Shown: positions 45,329 through 59,041 of the stretch, piece after piece
Layout of the letters: every line of letters begins with the position of its first letter
How positions within the stretch are numbered: the first letter of the stretch is position 1
NCBI GenBank assembly: GCA_913061475.1
Contig: CAJXUN010000001.1
Span: 124,001-188,000 of the forward strand
Direction of reading: 5' to 3'
From: an uncultured Colwellia sp.
Lineage (GTDB): Bacteria > Pseudomonadota > Gammaproteobacteria > Enterobacterales > Alteromonadaceae
DNA length: 64,000 bases
Notes under the pieces: model-generated
Database searches by the model: none
Seen by the model: the letters and a program-made list of their open reading frames with translations, nothing else
Told to the model about the DNA's origin: nothing
Made by a program: the position numbers and the translations under genes

Positions 45329-48300
45329 ATGTTACCTCGCTTAAGCCCAGAAGAGTTAGTTTCTCCTTTATATCAAGAGTTTGCCAAAATTTTGGCGACA
45401 CAAAACTTCACCGGTGATATTAATTTCCAATATGGTGCGCGTTTAGCACATGCAACTGACAATAGTATTTATCAGCAACTACCACAATTAGTGCTGCATC
45501 CTCGTAGTAAGCAAGATATTCAAGTCGTTACGGCCTTAGGTAATGAGCAGCAATTTAATGCGATAAAGTTTAGTGCGCGTGGTGGTGGTACCGGTACTAA
45601 TGGGCAAAGCTTAACACCGGGCATTGTTGTAGATTTATCAAAATATATGAATCGTATATTAGAGATAAACGTAGCTGAGAATTGGGTTCGAGTTGAAGCA
45701 GGGGTAATAAAGGATCAATTAAACGATTATTTAAAGCCGTATGGATTTTTCTTCTCACCTGATCTATCAACCAGTAATCGCGCTACGATTGGTGGTATGG
45801 TCAATACGGATGCTTCAGGCCAAGGCTCGTTAGTTTATGGTAAAACCTCTGATCATGTTTTAGCGCTTGAAAGCGTTTTGGCTAATGGTGAATTATTATC
45901 AACAAGCCCAATGCCAATGGCAGCGGCACAAGCGTTAGCAAAACAAACAACAACCCCTGCTAAATTAATGCAGCAAGTGCTCAGCTCTTGTCGAGACAAC
46001 CGTGAACTTATTCTAGAAAAGTTCCCACGTTTAAATCGCTTTTTAACCGGTTATGATTTAGAAAATGTTTTTAACCATGATTTATCTGTTGTTGATTTAA
46101 GCCGAATTATAACCGGCTCTGAAGGTTCACTCGCCTTTGTTTGTGAAGCAAAATTGAACCTAACCCCAATTGCGAATGCCAAAACCTTAATCAATATCAA
46201 ATACGATAGTTTTGATTCTGCATTGCGTCATTCTCCACGCTTAGTGCAAGCCAAAGCAACATCAGTGGAAACTATCGACAGCAAAGTGTTAAATTTGGCC
46301 AAGCAAGATATTGTTTGGCAACTAGTCAGTGACATGCTGCAAGACGTTGATGGCGCCATTATGGATGGCATCAATATGGTGGAATACAACGGAGATAGCG
46401 TTGAAAGTGTTGCAGAGCAAGTCGCAGCGTTATGTGCAGAGCTTGATAAAGATATTGCTAATAAAACCGGTGTTATAGGTTATCAAGTGACCTCTGATTT
46501 AGTGAGTATCGGCAAGTTGTACACGATGCGTAAAAAAGCGGTCGGTTTGCTGGGTAATACTAAAGGCAGTCAAAAGCCGTTAGCATTTGCCGAAGATACC
46601 GCCGTACCACCAGAAAATTTAGCTGATTTCATTGTAGAGTTCAGAAAACTACTTGACGGATATGGTTTACATTACGGCATGTTTGGTCATGTCGATGCAG
46701 GAGTTTTACACGTCCGGCCCGCGCTTGATATGTGCGATCCTGAGCAAGAAATTTTGCTAAGAAAAATTTCAGATAAGGTTGTTGCCTTAACGGCAAAATA
46801 TGGCGGTTTAATGTGGGGTGAACACGGTAAAGGGTATCGCAGTGAATACGGTCCTGAATTTTTTGGTGATACCCTATTTACTGAATTAAGAAAGATCAAA
46901 GCGGTTTTTGATCCCCTTAATAAAATGAACCCAGGAAAAATATGTACCCCTTATCATTCTAATGAAAAACTGGTTTCTGTTGATGATAAAAAGCGTGGTT
47001 TCTACGATCGACAAATTTCTGTAACGGTAAAAAATTCCTTTAACTCTGCACTGGATTGTAACGGCAACGGTTTATGTTTTAATTACGATGTTAACAGCCC
47101 TATGTGCCCATCAAGTAAGGTTACGCGTGACCGACGACATTCCCCGAAAGGTAGAGCTGGTTTGATGCGCGAGTGGTTACGCTTGGTAGAGGCTAAAGGC
47201 GTTGATATTTTAGCTTTAGAGCAAAATATTCAGCACTGGTCGGTAAAAAGGTTGCTCGATAAAGTAAAAAATAGCTTTAATAGCTTGTCAAATAAGCAAG
47301 CTAAAGATGACTTTTCTCATGAAGTGATGGAAGCGATGCAAGGCTGCCTAGCTTGTAAAGCTTGTGCAAGTCAGTGCCCAATTAAGGTTGATGTACCAGA
47401 TTTTAGAGCCCGCTTTATTAACTTGTATCACTCACGATATTTCAGACCGTTAAAAGATCACTTAGTGGCCAATGTTGAGTCGATGACACCTCTCATGGCA
47501 AAAGCGCCGAAAATAGTGAATAGTGTATTGTCGTCCAATATCTATGACAAATTATCACGAGCAAGTATTGGTTATGTAGACACCCCTTTACTCTCGATTC
47601 CGACCCTAGCGCAAAGAACCGCTACTCGTAAATTTGCCACATTTGATCTCGACAAACTTAAAACGCTCTCTAGTGACAAGCGTGCAAAGTCGCTGCTAAT
47701 TGTGCAAGACCCGTTTACCTCGTTTTATGATGCCAAAGTGGTTGAAGACTTTATGTTGTTAGTCGTAAAACTAGGATTTGAACCGATACTGCTACCATTT
47801 AAGCCCAATGGTAAGCCGCAACACGTTAAAGGTTTTTTGGCTAAGTTTGCAAAAACCGCTAAATCCACCGCTGAGTTTTTAAATAAGATCAACAAACTCG
47901 ATATAGCTATGGTGGGTTTAGATGCATCACTGGCGTTGTGTTACCGAGATGAATACAAGCAAACATTAGGGGAAGATCGTGGCGATTTTGATGTTAAGTT
48001 AGCGCATGAATGGCTTATAGCGATTATCGATAATAACAATATTGCCAGCACGACGAATGTTAGCAACAAGAGCAATAGTGTTGCTTACAAACTGTTTGCA
48101 CACTGTACTGAAAAAACGGCGTTAGCGGGTAGCGAAGGGCAGTGGCAGCATATCTTTAAGCACTTTGGTTTGTCGTTATCGAGCGTAGCGGTAGGTTGTT
48201 GTGGGATGGCAGGCACTTACGGCCATGAAAAGGTTAATTTGGATAATTCTAAAGCCCTGTATCAAATGAGTTGGCACGATAAAGTATCGGCATTTGCAAC

Positions 48301-48403
48301 AGAGCAAATATTGGTTACCGGCTATTCTTGTCGAAGCCAAATTAAACGCTTAGATAACAAAGTAACGCAACATCCAGTTCAAGCATTATTGAATGCGATA
48401 TAG
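45329..48403 (+). CDS. ydiJ: YdiJ-type FAD/Fe-S D-2-hydroxyglutarate dehydrogenase
   Basis: A 1024-residue fused oxidoreductase. The N-terminal FAD-binding PCMH domain (FSARGGGTGTNGQSLTPG, about residues 80-97) and the FAD-linked oxidase C-domain (MFGHVDAGVLHVRP, about 450) are followed by a ferredoxin-like CLACKACASQCP cluster motif near residue 673. A CCG-type domain (VGCCGMAGTYGHE, about 955) closes the protein. E. coli YdiJ (1018 residues) has the same order and oxidises D-2-hydroxyglutarate, a by-product of SerA. The neighbouring ppsA fits the E. coli layout. A TATAAT at 45288-45293 is a possible -10 element. Confidence 0.92.
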   Translation: MLPRLSPEELVSPLYQEFAKILATQNFTGDINFQYGARLAHATDNSIYQQLPQLVLHPRSKQDIQVVTALGNEQQFNAIKFSARGGGTGTNGQSLTPGIVVDLSKYMNRILEINVAENWVRVEAGVIKDQLNDYLKPYGFFFSPDLSTSNRATIGGMVNTDASGQGSLVYGKTSDHVLALESVLANGELLSTSPMPMAAAQALAKQTTTPAKLMQQVLSSCRDNRELILEKFPRLNRFLTGYDLENVFNHDLSVVDLSRIITGSEGSLAFVCEAKLNLTPIANAKTLINIKYDSFDSALRHSPRLVQAKATSVETIDSKVLNLAKQDIVWQLVSDMLQDVDGAIMDGINMVEYNGDSVESVAEQVAALCAELDKDIANKTGVIGYQVTSDLVSIGKLYTMRKKAVGLLGNTKGSQKPLAFAEDTAVPPENLADFIVEFRKLLDGYGLHYGMFGHVDAGVLHVRPALDMCDPEQEILLRKISDKVVALTAKYGGLMWGEHGKGYRSEYGPEFFGDTLFTELRKIKAVFDPLNKMNPGKICTPYHSNEKLVSVDDKKRGFYDRQISVTVKNSFNSALDCNGNGLCFNYDVNSPMCPSSKVTRDRRHSPKGRAGLMREWLRLVEAKGVDILALEQNIQHWSVKRLLDKVKNSFNSLSNKQAKDDFSHEVMEAMQGCLACKACASQCPIKVDVPDFRARFINLYHSRYFRPLKDHLVANVESMTPLMAKAPKIVNSVLSSNIYDKLSRASIGYVDTPLLSIPTLAQRTATRKFATFDLDKLKTLSSDKRAKSLLIVQDPFTSFYDAKVVEDFMLLVVKLGFEPILLPFKPNGKPQHVKGFLAKFAKTAKSTAEFLNKINKLDIAMVGLDASLALCYRDEYKQTLGEDRGDFDVKLAHEWLIAIIDNNNIASTTNVSNKSNSVAYKLFAHCTEKTALAGSEGQWQHIFKHFGLSLSSVAVGCCGMAGTYGHEKVNLDNSKALYQMSWHDKVSAFATEQILVTGYSCRSQIKRLDNKVTQHPVQALLNAI

Positions 48404-48450
48404 TTAACGCCTTACTATTAAAAAGTTGCGCTGAGATAATATTGTTAATA

Positions 48451-48481
48451 ATAAAAAAGCACCTTAAGGTGCTTTTTTATT
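48451..48481. terminator. Bidirectional terminator between ydiJ and the leucine dehydrogenase gene
   Basis: A perfect stem AAAAAAGCACCTT / AAGGTGCTTTTTT (48453-48465 with 48466-48478) with flanking A and T runs. Confidence 0.9.
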
Positions 48482-48534
48482 AGGTATATACCATCACTTA
48501 AGTCTCAGTGATGTTACTTACATTAAGCGTTTGC

Positions 48535-49575
48535 TTAAGCACCTTTAGCGATAATATTACGTGCCATTTCATCAGCAATAAAGCCTGTCGGCATGTTGTT
48601 TGACGCTGCAGTTTCAAATACAGTCATCAAGGTGTGATAAATGTTCTCTACCAGCTTGGTAGCGCTATCAGCACAATAAGGTTCTGGATAAATCTCTAAG
48701 GCAACGTTAATGATACCACCAGCGTTAATGACATAGTCTGGAGCATATAAAATGCCTTTTTCTAATAGCACTTTGTCATGTCGAGCTTCCGCTAATTGAT
48801 TGTTTGCACAACCGGCAATGATAACCGCTTTCATTTGCGCGATGCTGTCGTCATTAATTGATGCGCCAAGGGCACAAGGCGAGAATACATCGACATCTTG
48901 ATGATAAATTTCGTCTAGGCCAACAATTGTTGCGTTGAGTTCAGCTGCTGCTCTATCTAATGTATCTTGATTAATATCTGTGACTATTAACTCAGCACCG
49001 ACAGCGTGTAACTTTTCGCAAAGTGAATAACCAACACTGCCAAGCCCTTGTACGGCAACTTTAATACCTGCCAGGTCATCTCTATTTAGCTTAAATTTAA
49101 CCGCCGCTTTAATACCTAAAAACGTGCCTAAAGCGGTAAATGGACCCGGGTTACCACTTTTACCTTCGAGGCCTGAAACAAATTCAGTGCTTTGGTTTAC
49201 GATTGCCATATCACCAGTTGTGATATTAACATCTTCGGCAGTGTAGTAACGGCCGTTCAAATTATTAACCGCTTTGCCAAACGCTTTAAATAAAACGTCT
49301 GATTTTAATTTCTTAGGATCGCCAATAATAACGCCCTTACCACCACCTAACTTTAACCCTGCCATTGCATTTTTATATGTCATGCCCTTTGATAAGCGTA
49401 AAACGTCTTTTAAAGCAGTTTCATCACTTGCATAATCCCAAAAACGACAACCACCGGCTGCCGGCCCTAAAGCAGTACTGTGTACTGCGATGATAGCTTT
49501 TAGTCCTGAAGCATCGTCACTGCAATAAACGACTTGCTCATGGTTATCAAAATCTACTAAATCAAAAACGGCCAC
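48535..49575 (-). CDS. Leucine dehydrogenase-family (Glu/Leu/Phe/Val) amino-acid dehydrogenase
   Basis: NAD-dependent oxidative deamination of branched-chain or aromatic amino acids to 2-oxo acids. GTG 49575 is chosen because GGAG lies 9 bases before it and it gives 346 residues starting AVFDLVDFDNHEQVVYC, typical of the family; an upstream ATG would add 32 unlikely residues. The catalytic lysine segment MAGLKLGGGKGVIIGDP (about residues 71-87) and the Rossmann motif VQGLGSVGYSL (about 178-188) are present. Leu versus Val versus Phe preference cannot be read from sequence. Confidence 0.9.
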   Translation of the reverse strand: MAVFDLVDFDNHEQVVYCSDDASGLKAIIAVHSTALGPAAGGCRFWDYASDETALKDVLRLSKGMTYKNAMAGLKLGGGKGVIIGDPKKLKSDVLFKAFGKAVNNLNGRYYTAEDVNITTGDMAIVNQSTEFVSGLEGKSGNPGPFTALGTFLGIKAAVKFKLNRDDLAGIKVAVQGLGSVGYSLCEKLHAVGAELIVTDINQDTLDRAAAELNATIVGLDEIYHQDVDVFSPCALGASINDDSIAQMKAVIIAGCANNQLAEARHDKVLLEKGILYAPDYVINAGGIINVALEIYPEPYCADSATKLVENIYHTLMTVFETAASNNMPTGFIADEMARNIIAKGA

Positions 49576-49781
49576 TATCGTAATCTCCAATGATCTTATA
49601 AATAGCTCAATGTTAAATTTTTCTTGAACTAAGGTTGTAATAATTTGCTGCGCACAATACCATTTAGACAAATGCTTCGCTAGTGAAGCAATAAATAAAT
49701 TTGAATTTTGCTGTGAATTAATTCATACAAACTTTCCATTGTTAACATCCCATTAGAATCATTAACAAAAAGACAATAAAT

Positions 49782-50183
49782 ATGACTGATAAAAAAGAAA
49801 TGACAGAAGAGCAACAACAAGCTTGGATACGCGAACAATACTTAAAAGCAACGAAGTATCTCGCCGAGAAAGGTTTAGTTACTGAAAGTGTTGCAGACAA
49901 GGAAAGCCGATATTTAGTACCTTTAATGGCGGTGTGGAAAATTAATTTGTTTGATAAAACGAAAGTATGGGTGATCAGCGGTGACTTGCCGACCGATCAT
50001 ATCGTACTAGAGCAAGAGGAGCCGGCTCGAAATGTAATACGCCATTTTTCTTTTAAATGGCAATTACAAGCAGATAAGTTATTGCAAAGTGACAACCAAG
50101 AGCAAGTTAACTATGCGAATTTATTAATTAATAAAGCGGAAGGGCTTTACCAACTTTATGCAAAAGACGAACTTTGGTCATAA
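49782..50183 (+). CDS. Hypothetical protein, probable DUF4826 family
   Basis: A 133-residue soluble acidic protein (EEQQQAWIREQYLKATKYLAEKG near the N-terminus; VWVISGDLPTDHIV near residue 65; a late helical segment). It looks like the DUF4826 family of marine gammaproteobacteria, which has no known function. There is no strong Shine-Dalgarno. It stands alone, divergent from the leucine dehydrogenase gene and convergent with the GNAT gene. Confidence 0.7.
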   Translation: MTDKKEMTEEQQQAWIREQYLKATKYLAEKGLVTESVADKESRYLVPLMAVWKINLFDKTKVWVISGDLPTDHIVLEQEEPARNVIRHFSFKWQLQADKLLQSDNQEQVNYANLLINKAEGLYQLYAKDELWS

Positions 50184-50227
50184 AGTTGCTTGAAAAGTAG
50201 AGTTTTTTTATTATTTAAGCTATTAAA

Positions 50228-50689
50228 TTAATGGCTTAAATAATATTTAGCGGTGCTCACTTCACTGAGTAGACAGGACATTTTTTGTTTTGGCATGCCC
50301 GCTTCCATAAATACCGAACCTGAGTTATTAAAATTCAATTTTTTAAAATATTCCGTCGCCTCTAAAGGACTATAAATAAAAATTTCTTTTAAATTCATTT
50401 CCCGTGCTATTTTAAATAGCGCTTGGAGTATAACTTTATCTACTTGGTCTTTACGGCAATACTTCACCACCGCTATTCGGCTGATTTCGCCTGAAGAGAG
50501 AATGCGGCCTGTGCCAATGGGCTCTTGTGTTTTGTCATTGCAGGCCAAAACATGGCAGGCAAAGTGATCTTTTCGATCAAACTCAATGTTTTTTGGGATG
50601 CGCCATTCACAAACAAAAACTTGCTCCCTGACATTTTTAAGTAAGGGAGCTGCCTGCTCCCATTGGACTCTGCTGACCGTGTATGACAT
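50228..50689 (-). CDS. GNAT-family N-acetyltransferase
   Basis: A 153-residue acetyltransferase of the ElaA/YjcF-like GNAT branch: VREQVFVCEWRIPKNIEFDRKD near the N-terminus, GTGRILSSGEISRIAVVKYCR (about residues 57-77) as the acetyl-CoA binding region, and FIYSPLEATEYFKKLNF near the C-terminus. Its start lies 5 bases after the roxA stop, so the two are co-transcribed. Substrate unknown; a ribosomal or tRNA-linked role is only suggested by the roxA neighbour. Confidence 0.82.
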   Translation of the reverse strand: MSYTVSRVQWEQAAPLLKNVREQVFVCEWRIPKNIEFDRKDHFACHVLACNDKTQEPIGTGRILSSGEISRIAVVKYCRKDQVDKVILQALFKIAREMNLKEIFIYSPLEATEYFKKLNFNNSGSVFMEAGMPKQKMSCLLSEVSTAKYYLSH

Positions 50690-50694
50690 GCACT

Positions 50695-51849
50695 CTATTC
50701 TATATACCAGTAACCCTTATTTAAAACACTAGTTAACAATTGCGTGTTTTTCAAACAAGTATTGAAACTTTTTACCTGGTTCGTAGTCAAAGGCGTTTGC
50801 CCTGCCAGCAATTTAGCTAAAGATAAGGTTTGCTCATCTATATGAAAAATATCGCCATTTAGGAATAATGTTGTTTTTGATTCGTCAATAATGGCGGCTT
50901 TTAACCCTGAAACCGGCATGAATAATATTTCAGGCTCAGATAGTATATCCGCGAGTTTCTCTTCATCAATATCAGTAACCGGCATAAGTAATTCTAGCGC
51001 GTGGTGGCTTTGAGTGAGGTACTGACCGATAAATTGTTCAAACATTTCTGTATTGTCAAGCTGCTCTAACATAAATGCTTTCAACTGCTGTTGATCGTCT
51101 TTACTTATGAGTGTGCTAGCTGTTGTTACTTGTCTTGTAGCATCGCTAAAACGCTGTTCACCTAAGTTATTATCGATAAGTTTATCGGCAAAGCTCGACC
51201 ATAACTCTTGGCTTGATGGTGCTTGAAAACCAACCGAAAAGTTAACTGAGTTCTCGATTGATACGCCATTATGTGGATGATTTGGCGGGATATACAGTAA
51301 ATCTCCTGCTTCAGTAATTTCATCAATTAAAGGTTCAAATGCCGAGACCTGCTTTAGATCTGGGTGCGGGAGTAAGGTTGATAAGTTATTATTAGGTGCG
51401 CCAACTTGCCACCTTCTTTTTCCGCTACCTTGAATAATAAAAACATCGTATTGATCTAAATGCGCACCTACACCACCGTTAGGTGTTGAGAAGCTAACCA
51501 TAACATCGTCAATACGCCAGCGAGGAATGAATGAAAAAGGCGTTAGTAAGTTGTTAGTGGGACCTGACCAGTTATTGACAGCCTGGACAAGTAAAGTCCA
51601 GTTTGATTCACCATATTGTGAGAAGTCTTCAAAAGGACCATGATCTACTTGCCAGTCGCCATGGTTATTATCACTCACAATACGGGACTCTATTTCAGTT
51701 TCCATTGCTAAACCAGCTAATTCATCAGCAGTAATAGTGTCTTCGAAGCCTTTAAAAGCTTGCTTAATAAGTAGTGGTTTTTTTTGCCAGTACTGTGCAA
51801 GAAATAATTCCGGCGTTAAATCGCCCCAATTTAATGTTGCTATATTCAT
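50695..51849 (-). CDS. roxA: JmjC ribosomal oxygenase (50S L16 arginine 3-hydroxylase)
   Basis: Fe(II)/2-oxoglutarate oxygenase of the YcfD/RoxA type that hydroxylates an arginine of ribosomal protein uL16. The 384-residue protein has the JmjC barrel with the iron motif HLDQYD (about residue 128) and the distal His in PHNGVSIENSVNFSVGF (about 192), then a C-terminal winged-helix-like region. E. coli RoxA has 373 residues. It is near purB, as in several gammaproteobacteria, and is followed 5 bases later by the GNAT gene. Confidence 0.92.
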   Translation of the reverse strand: MNIATLNWGDLTPELFLAQYWQKKPLLIKQAFKGFEDTITADELAGLAMETEIESRIVSDNNHGDWQVDHGPFEDFSQYGESNWTLLVQAVNNWSGPTNNLLTPFSFIPRWRIDDVMVSFSTPNGGVGAHLDQYDVFIIQGSGKRRWQVGAPNNNLSTLLPHPDLKQVSAFEPLIDEITEAGDLLYIPPNHPHNGVSIENSVNFSVGFQAPSSQELWSSFADKLIDNNLGEQRFSDATRQVTTASTLISKDDQQQLKAFMLEQLDNTEMFEQFIGQYLTQSHHALELLMPVTDIDEEKLADILSEPEILFMPVSGLKAAIIDESKTTLFLNGDIFHIDEQTLSLAKLLAGQTPLTTNQVKSFNTCLKNTQLLTSVLNKGYWYIE

Positions 51850-51938
51850 CTGTTATGCCTTGTCGTGTGACAACTTGTCTGTTGTCGATACGACTAATAG
51901 TTGGTGATTAAAATTCGGCTAGCGCTTAGTGAAAAAGC

Positions 51939-51969
51939 AAAAAAGGGAGCCACTATGGATCCCTTTTTA
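51939..51969 (-). terminator. Intrinsic terminator of the purB operon
   Basis: AAAAAGGGAGCC pairs with GGATCCCTTTTT (one mismatch) around ACTAT, 32 bases beyond the purB stop on the minus strand, with a T run following on that strand. Confidence 0.8.
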
Positions 51970-52000
51970 ATCATTATAAAGCTGAGCTGCTAGCCAATAA

Positions 52001-53386
<1,386 letters not shown>

Positions 53387-53392
53387 TTATAT

Positions 53393-54016
53393 TTAAATTT
53401 CTTTAAGTAATTGTTGGGCACACGCAACCATTTTTGTGCGTCCAAATAAAATATTTCTACGTTTACCGCCCACTTGACGCCATAACACGCTTGAACGAAT
53501 ACCGGCTAATAATAAAGCACGAATTTTATGCTGATTACCTTGCTGCTTAAGTAGCGCTGGTTCACCGGCCACTTGAATAGGCGTGCCTATTGGGCTAAGT
53601 AAGTCGCTATAAATGCTAGCTAAACTGGCAATAAGCGTTTCACTGCTAATGTCGTAGTGAGTGAGTTGACGTTGACTTTGCTCAATCCGATCACCTAATT
53701 GTGATAATTGATTTTTCTTACTGGCTAAACGACGCTCAAGACCTAGCAGGCTTACAACATAACGCGTTAGTTCTGGATCTTTTTGTTTTGTTTGATTGCC
53801 CAGTTGCTCGACTAAAACTTTCAAGCCAGACTTTAAATGTACAAGGTCATTACTATAAACGTCTAAAATGCTATCAGGTGACGTGACCATAATACTCTTT
53901 AGCATAACAGCAAGTTCGGTTTCTTCTACTGAGCCAGTGCGGGCAATTTTTTGTACTAAAATTGAAGCTTGGCAAACGGCTGCCAAGGTAATTGTTTGTT
54001 TTTCTAAGTTATTCAT
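53393..54016 (-). CDS. hflD: High-frequency lysogenization protein HflD
   Basis: A 207-residue, mostly helical protein matching HflD, a membrane-associated protein that in E. coli interacts with lambda CII. Its host function is unclear. The N-terminal TITLAAVCQASILVQKIARTG, the central coiled-coil-prone region and the RIRALLLAGIRSSVLWRQVGGKR-like C-terminal segment (about residues 165-187) are typical. It lies 12 bases after mnmA and 21 before purB. Confidence 0.93.
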   Translation of the reverse strand: MNNLEKQTITLAAVCQASILVQKIARTGSVEETELAVMLKSIMVTSPDSILDVYSNDLVHLKSGLKVLVEQLGNQTKQKDPELTRYVVSLLGLERRLASKKNQLSQLGDRIEQSQRQLTHYDISSETLIASLASIYSDLLSPIGTPIQVAGEPALLKQQGNQHKIRALLLAGIRSSVLWRQVGGKRRNILFGRTKMVACAQQLLKEI

Positions 54017-54028
54017 GAATACCTTATA

Positions 54029-55174
54029 TTAACGAATAAGGGAGTTGATAATACCGCCACCCAGGCAAATACTATCTTGATAAAACACCACTGATTGTCC
54101 GGGTGTAACTGAGCTTTGCGGTTCAGTGAACATAACCAAATATTCACCATTCGCCATGGGTGACAAATTACATGCGACATCTTCTTGTCGGTAGCGGGTT
54201 TTTACCGTGCAGCTAATCGGCGCGCTAACGTCAACGCGGTCAACTAAATGTAATTGGTTGGCAATTAAGCCTTTTGAAAAGAGACGAGGGTGATCATGGC
54301 CTTGGCCAACAATAAGTACATTTCGTTGTAGATCTTTGTCGACCACATACCATGGTGCTTCACCGGCATTAGCAAGGCCACCAATGCGTAAACCTTTGCG
54401 TTGCCCTAAGGTGTGATACATTAAGCCATCATGTTCACCAATAGCCTCTCCCTCGGGAGTTTCTATTACACCTGGCTGGGCAGGCAGATATTTTCCAAGA
54501 AAGTCTTTGAACTTACGCTCACCAATAAAACAAATACCAGTACTATCTTTCTTATTATGGGTAATTAAATCAGCTTTTTCGGCAATGGCTCTAACGGCTG
54601 GTTTTTCAATATCACCAACAGGAAAAAGTGTTTTGCCTATTTGTTCATGACTTAAAGTATAAAGAAAATAGCTTTGATCTTTATTACTGTCTAAGCCACG
54701 GTGCATTTGCCATTTACCCTGGTTAAATTTACGTTGCACATAATGACCTGTAGCAATGTAATCAGCACCTAGGTCTTCACATGCAAACTCAAGAAAGGCT
54801 TTAAATTTAATTTCCTTATTACACATAATATCAGGATTAGGTGTTCTGCCAGCTTTGTACTCGGCAAGAAAATATTCAAAAACATTGTCCCAGTATTCAG
54901 TGGCAAAGTTGATGGTGTGGAGTTTAATGCCCAATTTTTCACAAACATTTTGCGCATCAGCCAAATCTTCAGCTGCAGCACAATACTCGTCGTTGTCATC
55001 TTCTTCCCAGTTTTTCATGAACAAACCTTCGACTTGATAGCCTTGTTCTTGTAGTAAATAAGCAGAAACAGATGAGTCAACACCACCAGACATACCAACA
55101 ATTACTTTCGTATCTTGTGGTAATTTTTCGTTTGGCGCTATTGAGTTTAAATTAGCATGTTCGGTCGAGGTCAT
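54029..55174 (-). CDS. mnmA: tRNA-specific 2-thiouridylase
   Basis: Adds the 2-thio group to U34 of Lys, Glu and Gln tRNAs using sulfur relayed by TusE. The 381-residue protein has the PP-loop [15 protein letters not shown] (about residues 27-41), the nucleophilic Cys in [12 protein letters not shown] (about 113) and the persulfide Cys in [13 protein letters not shown] (about 213). The [11 protein letters not shown] segment is also typical. It has about 15 extra N-terminal residues compared with E. coli. It is 64 bases after nudJ and 12 before hflD. Confidence 0.96.
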   Translation of the reverse strand: MTSTEHANLNSIAPNEKLPQDTKVIVGMSGGVDSSVSAYLLQEQGYQVEGLFMKNWEEDDNDEYCAAAEDLADAQNVCEKLGIKLHTINFATEYWDNVFEYFLAEYKAGRTPNPDIMCNKEIKFKAFLEFACEDLGADYIATGHYVQRKFNQGKWQMHRGLDSNKDQSYFLYTLSHEQIGKTLFPVGDIEKPAVRAIAEKADLITHNKKDSTGICFIGERKFKDFLGKYLPAQPGVIETPEGEAIGEHDGLMYHTLGQRKGLRIGGLANAGEAPWYVVDKDLQRNVLIVGQGHDHPRLFSKGLIANQLHLVDRVDVSAPISCTVKTRYRQEDVACNLSPMANGEYLVMFTEPQSSVTPGQSVVFYQDSICLGGGIINSLIR

Positions 55175-55238
55175 TACAACTACATTTCAATGGAAAAAGG
55201 TGCGAAATTATAGCATGGTCATTTAGTGTGATGATAGA

Positions 55239-55757
55239 TTAAAGATTAGATTTTAGGTGACTTAAAGGGATTTTTTTCCCACTAAGGTAATCTTCGATAC
55301 ATTCTAATACCAATGGACTACGTAATTGTGCCGATTTTGCTTTTATTTCGGCTAACGTTAGCCAATGACAGGCAATTATCTCGTCGTCTTCAGGTCGAGT
55401 AGGCAATAGGTTATCTAATTTGATTACAAAGCAAAATCTTAAATAATAGAGATCTATCGACGCGCGATAATAATAGTAAATTCCACATAGGTATTCTGGC
55501 GATAGCGACAACCCTGTTTCCTCTTTTAGCTCTCGTTTGATGGCGCTAACTAAACTCTCGTCGCTTTCTAAATGTCCTGCAGGTTGGTTATAAACCGTAT
55601 TACCATGTTCTAATTCTTCAACTAATAAAAATTTATCTTTATACATTACAACAGCAGCAACCGTTGTATTGGGCTTAAATTGTCCGCTGCCGTGCTGGTT
55701 AGCGATGGGTTTATCGTGATGTTTTATAATTTTAAGGTTTGGTGATTTCTTAGACAT
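55239..55757 (-). CDS. nudJ: Nudix phosphatase NudJ
   Basis: Hydrolyses nucleoside tri- and diphosphates and hydroxymethylpyrimidine pyrophosphate in E. coli. The 172-residue protein carries a complete Nudix box G-x5-E-x7-REL-x-EETGL at about residues 61-83. The first 20 or so residues extend beyond the usual family start. The start overlaps the rluE stop by 8 bases, and mnmA follows, the E. coli order. Confidence 0.92.
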   Translation of the reverse strand: MSKKSPNLKIIKHHDKPIANQHGSGQFKPNTTVAAVVMYKDKFLLVEELEHGNTVYNQPAGHLESDESLVSAIKRELKEETGLSLSPEYLCGIYYYYRASIDLYYLRFCFVIKLDNLLPTRPEDDEIIACHWLTLAEIKAKSAQLRSPLVLECIEDYLSGKKIPLSHLKSNL

Positions 55758-56367
55758 TAGTTAACCTTTTATAGTCACCATTATTGATACCATCTATGGT
55801 CCATTTACCGATACGATAACGAATAAGTCTCAGGGTTGGAAAGCCAATATGGGCGGTCATGCGTCTCACTTGCCTATTTCTTCCTTCTGAGATGGTGATT
55901 TCCAACCAGGAGGTGGGAATTGCCGCGCGTTCGCGAATAGGTGGAGTGCGTGGCCATATTTTCGGCTCATTAATAATGCTAACTTTCGCTGGTTTGGTCA
56001 TGCCGTCTTTTAATTCCACACCTTGGCAAAGGGCTGTAATATCAGCATCAGTCGGTATTCCTTCAACTTGTGCCCAATAGGTTTTATCGGTTTTTTGGCT
56101 GGGGTTGGCTAATTTGTGTTGAAGTTTACCGTCGTTAGTTAAAAGCAGGAGTCCTTCACTATCGCGATCGAGGCGGCCGGCGGCGTAAATACCTTTTATA
56201 TCGATGAAGTTTTTTAAGGTTTGCCGATTTTGATCATCGGTAAATTGGCTTAAAACATCAAAGGGTTTGTTAAAAAGCACCACTTCAGCTTTAAAGTCGA
56301 CTGGTCGTACCTTTGGCTGTTTTTGCCTATTTTTGTTCGCAAACCTATGATTTTGCTTAATTGTCAC
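55750..56367 (-). CDS. rluE: 23S rRNA pseudouridine(2457) synthase
   Basis: RsuA/RluE-family pseudouridine synthase acting on 23S rRNA. The 205-residue protein shows the motif [19 protein letters not shown] (about residues 61-79) with the catalytic Asp, [11 protein letters not shown] near 28 and [20 protein letters not shown] near 160. A basic N-terminal tail precedes the domain and there is no S4 domain, as in RluE. It heads the rluE-nudJ-mnmA-hflD-purB series and is divergent from idh. Confidence 0.94.
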   Translation of the reverse strand: MTIKQNHRFANKNRQKQPKVRPVDFKAEVVLFNKPFDVLSQFTDDQNRQTLKNFIDIKGIYAAGRLDRDSEGLLLLTNDGKLQHKLANPSQKTDKTYWAQVEGIPTDADITALCQGVELKDGMTKPAKVSIINEPKIWPRTPPIRERAAIPTSWLEITISEGRNRQVRRMTAHIGFPTLRLIRYRIGKWTIDGINNGDYKRLTNV

Positions 56368-56459
56368 TAATTTTTACCTTGCGAGATCTGAGTCAGTATT
56401 AATTCATCTATTTTAATACGCTTTGAATTCCGATACTATGCGCGCGAAAAATATTTTTT

Positions 56460-56510
56460 ATCGATAAAATGAATAGCTATTCAAATTGAATGATTATTCA
56501 TTTTATCGAT
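56460..56510. promoter_or_regulatory. 51-bp palindrome upstream of idh
   Basis: Two perfect 16-base arms (56460-56475 and 56495-56510) surround an inner 6+6 inverted repeat ATTCAA-A-TTGAAT (56479-56491) with the same centre at 56485. It ends 27 bases before the idh ATG, just before the AAAGGA site. It is not a terminator, since both flanking genes run away from it, so it is a likely operator or leader RNA hairpin. Confidence 0.75.
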
Positions 56511-56537
56511 TAATGGCAAATCAGCAAAGGATTTTAA

Positions 56538-58769
<2,232 letters not shown>

Positions 58770-58786
58770 TTTAACGCTAGGTCAAT

Positions 58787-58816
58787 AAAGCTAGGCGAAA
58801 GCCTAGCTTTTTTTTG
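58787..58816 (+). terminator. Intrinsic terminator of idh
   Basis: AAAGCTAGGC (58787-58796) and GCCTAGCTTT (58801-58810) close a GAAA tetraloop and are followed by a long T tract. Confidence 0.93.
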
Positions 58817-59041
58817 CTTAAAATATAGTGCTATAACTAAATAATCAGCTATGAAGCTGAAAGTATTTGAAATTTTTTCCATAAAAATTTGCAAATAATT
58901 AAAACACGCGTTTTAATTATTCATAGTAGTGATATTGATTATCACCATTTCAGTATTAGTGTCTTTGCTCTTTTTCATTTAGTTTAAATGTTAAAGAAAC
59001 TAGCAAACGGCTATTTTCATTAGTAAATTTGGAGACTTCAT

